Of a stretch of 64,000 nucleotides of DNA, positions 61,808 to 64,000 are shown in pieces. Below the pieces are notes generated by a model. The model ran no database searches. It was not told the DNA's origin and saw only the letters and a list, made by a program, of their open reading frames with translations. The stretch is from Bacteroidaceae bacterium. GTDB lineage: Bacteria > Bacteroidota > Bacteroidia > Bacteroidales > Bacteroidaceae. Positions within the stretch are counted from its first letter, which is position 1. The number at the start of each line of letters is the position of its first letter. A program made the position numbers and the translations under genes. Where the stretch lies: the NCBI GenBank assembly GCA_017546785.1, contig JAFYRW010000042.1, positions 168,966 through 232,965 on the forward strand. Reading direction: 5' to 3'.

Positions 61808-63466
61808 TTATTTTGTGGGGGAAAGAATCTTGTTGTACCGCTCCTTGTCGGCAAAGAGTCTGTAGCTCTCCTCGAGTAGCTTGTCGTTGAGTAGACTGTA
61901 TGAAATTGCTCCCTGGCGACCGTAATAACGCAATATAATCTCGTTGTTTATCAATTCTTTGACATCTTTTGCAAAATGGTCAAGGTCGCGCTCAAGATTA
62001 TGCTGCAGCTTCTTCTCGAGCGAGGTGATCTCCTCGCTTGTAATCTCGGTGTAACCTTCAAACTCTATAATCTTTTTAAGCTCTGCCAGTAATTTTGCGC
62101 TGCGAGTATCGTAGTTGAATCCCGACGAGATAAGATGCTTCTTGAATTTCTCATAGTCGCTGTCCGATATTTTGTATGAGTGGGGCGGTGCAATGCTGTC
62201 GTGCTCCAATGTGTACAGCGTAGCATAGTCGAATATCCCTAAATCCTGTATGAGATAGTAGAGCAGGGTGGTAAGAAGCTCGCTGTTAGGCTCAATATCG
62301 GGGCGTATGCCTCCGCCGTCGCGAACCTCGCGTCCCGCCTCGGTGTAGAACACGTTCGTAAGGCTGTCGGGCACGCGGTAGGCAGTGCCGTCGTCGTTGC
62401 GTTGCGAGTAGTTGAGCGCCTGTATGCAGCGTCCGCTGGGAATGTGGTATTTAGACGTTGTGAGCTTTAGATTGCCGTTGGATGGTAGGCTCATAGTGCT
62501 CTGTATCAATCCTTTGCCGAATGTTCTTGAACCGATGATTACCGCGCGGTCGAGGTCCTGCAATGCTCCGGATACAATCTCGGCAGCCGACGCCGACTGA
62601 CCGTCTACAAGCACAATCAGAGGCGACTCTGTATCCAATGGCTCGCGGGTGGTCTTATACTCCTCGTTCGACTGCACTCTCTTGCCTTTTGTGGTTACAA
62701 TAGTCTTTCCTTTGGGAACAAAAAGGTTTACAATGTTTATCGACTCGACCAACGAACCACCGCCGTTGCCTCTAAGGTCGATGATGAACATTTTTGCTCC
62801 GCGCTCCTTGAGATTCACCACAGCACGGCGCATATGCTTTGAACACTCCTCGGTGAAGCTCTCCAATGAAATATAGCCTATGCTGTCGTTCAGAATGTCG
62901 TAGTGTGTTATTGGCGGAAGGGCGATGCTTGCACGCTCGAATTTTATTGTCATCGGCTTTTTTACTCCGGGGCGCTCAATCTTAAGGGTGATTGTAGAGC
63001 CAGCCTCTCCGCGCAGCATATGGCTCACGCTGTCGGTGCTCATCCCGTGAATATCTGTTCCGTTTATGCTCAGGATGGCGTCGCCAATCTTTAGTCCCGC
63101 CTTTGCTGCCGGCATATTATCGTACGGCTCAACAATTACAGTGGTCTTTTTGCCCTCGTGGTAACGTATCACAGAGCCTATTCCTGCGTATTTTCCTGTA
63201 ATCATCAACTTTAGTTCGTCGCTCTCATCCTCAGGGTAGTAGACAGTGTAAGGGTCGAGGCTCGCTAGCATTGCGTCTATTCCTGTCTTTATTATTTTTT
63301 TCGGTTGAATGGAATCGACGTAGAACATTTCGAGATTCTTTATTATGTTGTTGAAGATATTCAGCTGCTGTGACAGTTCAAAATTGCGTCGGCTGCTGAA
63401 TGCCAATAATAGTAACGAACCAGCGATTATAGCCGGTAGGATTATGATTTTTTTGCTATTTTTCAT
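61808..63466 (-). CDS. S41 family C-terminal processing peptidase (CtpA-like)
   Basis: 552 residues. A membrane helix or signal at about 7-25, an N-terminal helical region, a PDZ domain (about 95-170, with YAGIGSVIRY and AGLKIGDAILSINGTD), then the S41 core. The Ser-Lys dyad is in LVDGQSASAAEIVSGAL (Ser about 291) and GSRTFGKGLIQS (Lys about 316). A helical C-terminal region follows. These proteases trim periplasmic proteins with exposed C-termini. The gene is monocistronic; TATCTTCG on the minus strand at 63499-63506, one mismatch from the -7 element, may be its promoter. Confidence 0.96.
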   Translation of the reverse strand: MKNSKKIIILPAIIAGSLLLLAFSSRRNFELSQQLNIFNNIIKNLEMFYVDSIQPKKIIKTGIDAMLASLDPYTVYYPEDESDELKLMITGKYAGIGSVIRYHEGKKTTVIVEPYDNMPAAKAGLKIGDAILSINGTDIHGMSTDSVSHMLRGEAGSTITLKIERPGVKKPMTIKFERASIALPPITHYDILNDSIGYISLESFTEECSKHMRRAVVNLKERGAKMFIIDLRGNGGGSLVESINIVNLFVPKGKTIVTTKGKRVQSNEEYKTTREPLDTESPLIVLVDGQSASAAEIVSGALQDLDRAVIIGSRTFGKGLIQSTMSLPSNGNLKLTTSKYHIPSGRCIQALNYSQRNDDGTAYRVPDSLTNVFYTEAGREVRDGGGIRPDIEPNSELLTTLLYYLIQDLGIFDYATLYTLEHDSIAPPHSYKISDSDYEKFKKHLISSGFNYDTRSAKLLAELKKIIEFEGYTEITSEEITSLEKKLQHNLERDLDHFAKDVKELINNEIILRYYGRQGAISYSLLNDKLLEESYRLFADKERYNKILSPTK

Positions 63467-63622
63467 TTGTTGCAGAATCTTGTTTTGTGGATTTTGCGCG
63501 AAGATACATTTTTACATTTTTATTTTCTCTCTTTTTGTTGTTATTTTAACTAAAAAGAGGGGAAAAGTGTTTTTGCATTTTGTAGTGCCTGTGGAGATTG
63601 AGGCTGTGTTTGTAACAAGATA

Positions 63623-63651
63623 ATGTGTGAGAGGCGTGTGCCCTAGCCACT
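63623..63651 (-). pseudogene. Decayed tRNA-Glu fragment
   Basis: About 28 bases match, with three or four differences, the D-arm/anticodon-arm part of the two intact tRNA-Glu genes downstream (core GAGAGGC, then CCTAGCCACT). The acceptor and T-arm are missing. It lies outside the tRNA transcription unit, beyond its terminator. Confidence 0.6.
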
Positions 63652-63676
63652 TTTTTTGTTAGCTAGCGTATATAAC

Positions 63677-63716
63677 AAAAAAAAAGAAGAACAGGATTAT
63701 TTTCCTATTCTTCTTT
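63677..63716 (-). terminator. Terminator of the tRNA cluster
   Basis: GAAGAA-C-AGGA and TCCT-A-TTCTTC (within 63683-63713) form a stem with one mismatch; on the minus strand it is followed by a run of nine T (A tract 63677-63685). Confidence 0.75.
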
Positions 63717-63744
63717 CCATCTTTTTGTTTTTTGCCAACTTATG

Positions 63745-63816
63745 TAGCGCCTACGGGAATCGAACCCGTGTTCCATGCGTGAGAGGCATGTGTCCTAGCC
63801 ACTAGACGAAAGCGCC
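63745..63816 (-). tRNA. tRNA-Glu (anticodon CTC)
   Basis: 72 bases on the minus strand: acceptor GGCGCTT/AGGCGCT with wobble pairs, anticodon stem CATGC/GCATG with loop CTCTCAC (anticodon CTC, reads GAG), T-arm CGGGTTCGATTCCCG, discriminator A. CCA not encoded. Identical to the next copy. Confidence 0.95.
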
Positions 63817-63890
63817 ATTCTGATTAAAAGGTCTCAAAGCTTGGTAAGGTTGTATTGTTACTCTTTGTTCCCATTCTTCTAAACCTTTTG

Positions 63891-63962
63891 TAGCGCCTAC
63901 GGGAATCGAACCCGTGTTCCATGCGTGAGAGGCATGTGTCCTAGCCACTAGACGAAAGCGCC
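63891..63962 (-). tRNA. tRNA-Glu (anticodon CTC), second copy
   Basis: Identical in all 72 positions to the tRNA at 63745-63816, separated by a 74-base spacer. Probably a recent duplication or a copy kept identical by gene conversion. Confidence 0.95.
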
Positions 63963-63977
63963 GTTTGCAAAAATAAG

Positions 63978-64000
63978 CGGAAGCTGGGGGATTCGAACCC
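63978..64000 (-). tRNA. 3' end of another tRNA, cut by the window
   Basis: The minus strand shows T-loop TTCGAAT, a CCCCC stem arm, acceptor arm AGCTTCC and a G discriminator. The anticodon is outside the window. G73 with a GGAAGCT 5' arm would suit serine, but this is a guess. Confidence 0.7.

Overview
The window looks like a chromosomal segment of a gut-type member of the Bacteroidales (Bacteroidetes); the genus cannot be read from the sequence. Evidence: many upstream regions carry the Bacteroidetes -7 element TAnnTTTG, several with a TTG or TTTG about 19-21 bases further up. Shine-Dalgarno motifs are not evident. The families are typical of the order: FeoA-FeoB fusion, DUF4837, SLBB export protein, BspA-like repeats, fimbrillin-like lipoprotein, and a rimP-nusA-infB-cvpA-sufBCDS order. 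I saw no phage, transposase, integrase or CRISPR array.

Layout. (1) 1-12.5 kb: a lysine-rich secreted protein; an iron/redox group (feoAB fusion, hemerythrin-like protein, LuxR regulator, free-methionine-sulfoxide reductase); then small envelope proteins, a four-repeat secreted protein, a BspA-like protein and an OmpA-like protein. (2) 12.6-15.6 kb: a cobalamin riboswitch followed by nrdD and nrdG (anaerobic ribonucleotide reductase). (3) 15.6-21.9 kb, minus strand: one close-packed run rlmN - DUF4837 - pdxA - nucleotidyltransferase - ATP-grasp - CDP-alcohol phosphotransferase - HAD phosphatase. The last four overlap each other and look like a polar-headgroup (perhaps inositol-type) pathway. 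(4) 22.1-35.6 kb: a glycosyltransferase/DUF4922 fusion with a SpoIID-like partner, then an exopolysaccharide locus (priming sugar transferase, SLBB export protein, Wzz, Wzy-like polymerase, three GT2 enzymes, a cobalamin-type radical SAM protein) with no flippase. (5) 35.7-40.3 kb: an exported arginine deiminase-family enzyme, a thioesterase and a large mosaic lipoprotein. (6) 40.4-43.6 kb: tRNA-Leu, then rplM-rpsI and rpsB-tsf with two structured leaders. (7) 43.9-50.5 kb: a metzincin-like protease, a 1216-residue discoidin-domain protein, a 55-residue peptide, and an 82-bp tandem repeat that carries promoters. (8) 50.5-61.3 kb, minus strand: rimP-nusA-infB-cvpA-sufB-sufC-sufD-sufS-rnhB. (9) 61.3-64 kb: a small membrane protein, an S41 protease, two identical tRNA-Glu genes, a decayed tRNA-Glu fragment and a cut-off tRNA.

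The most interesting non-housekeeping signals are the overlapping headgroup-synthesis cassette, the tandem promoter/palindrome repeat upstream of a small membrane protein, the short peptide behind the giant secreted protein, a terminator hairpin in the leader of the nusA operon, and a leader before rpsB with two mutually exclusive pairings. No computation was run: domain names come from motif recognition, and all structures and promoters were read by eye.
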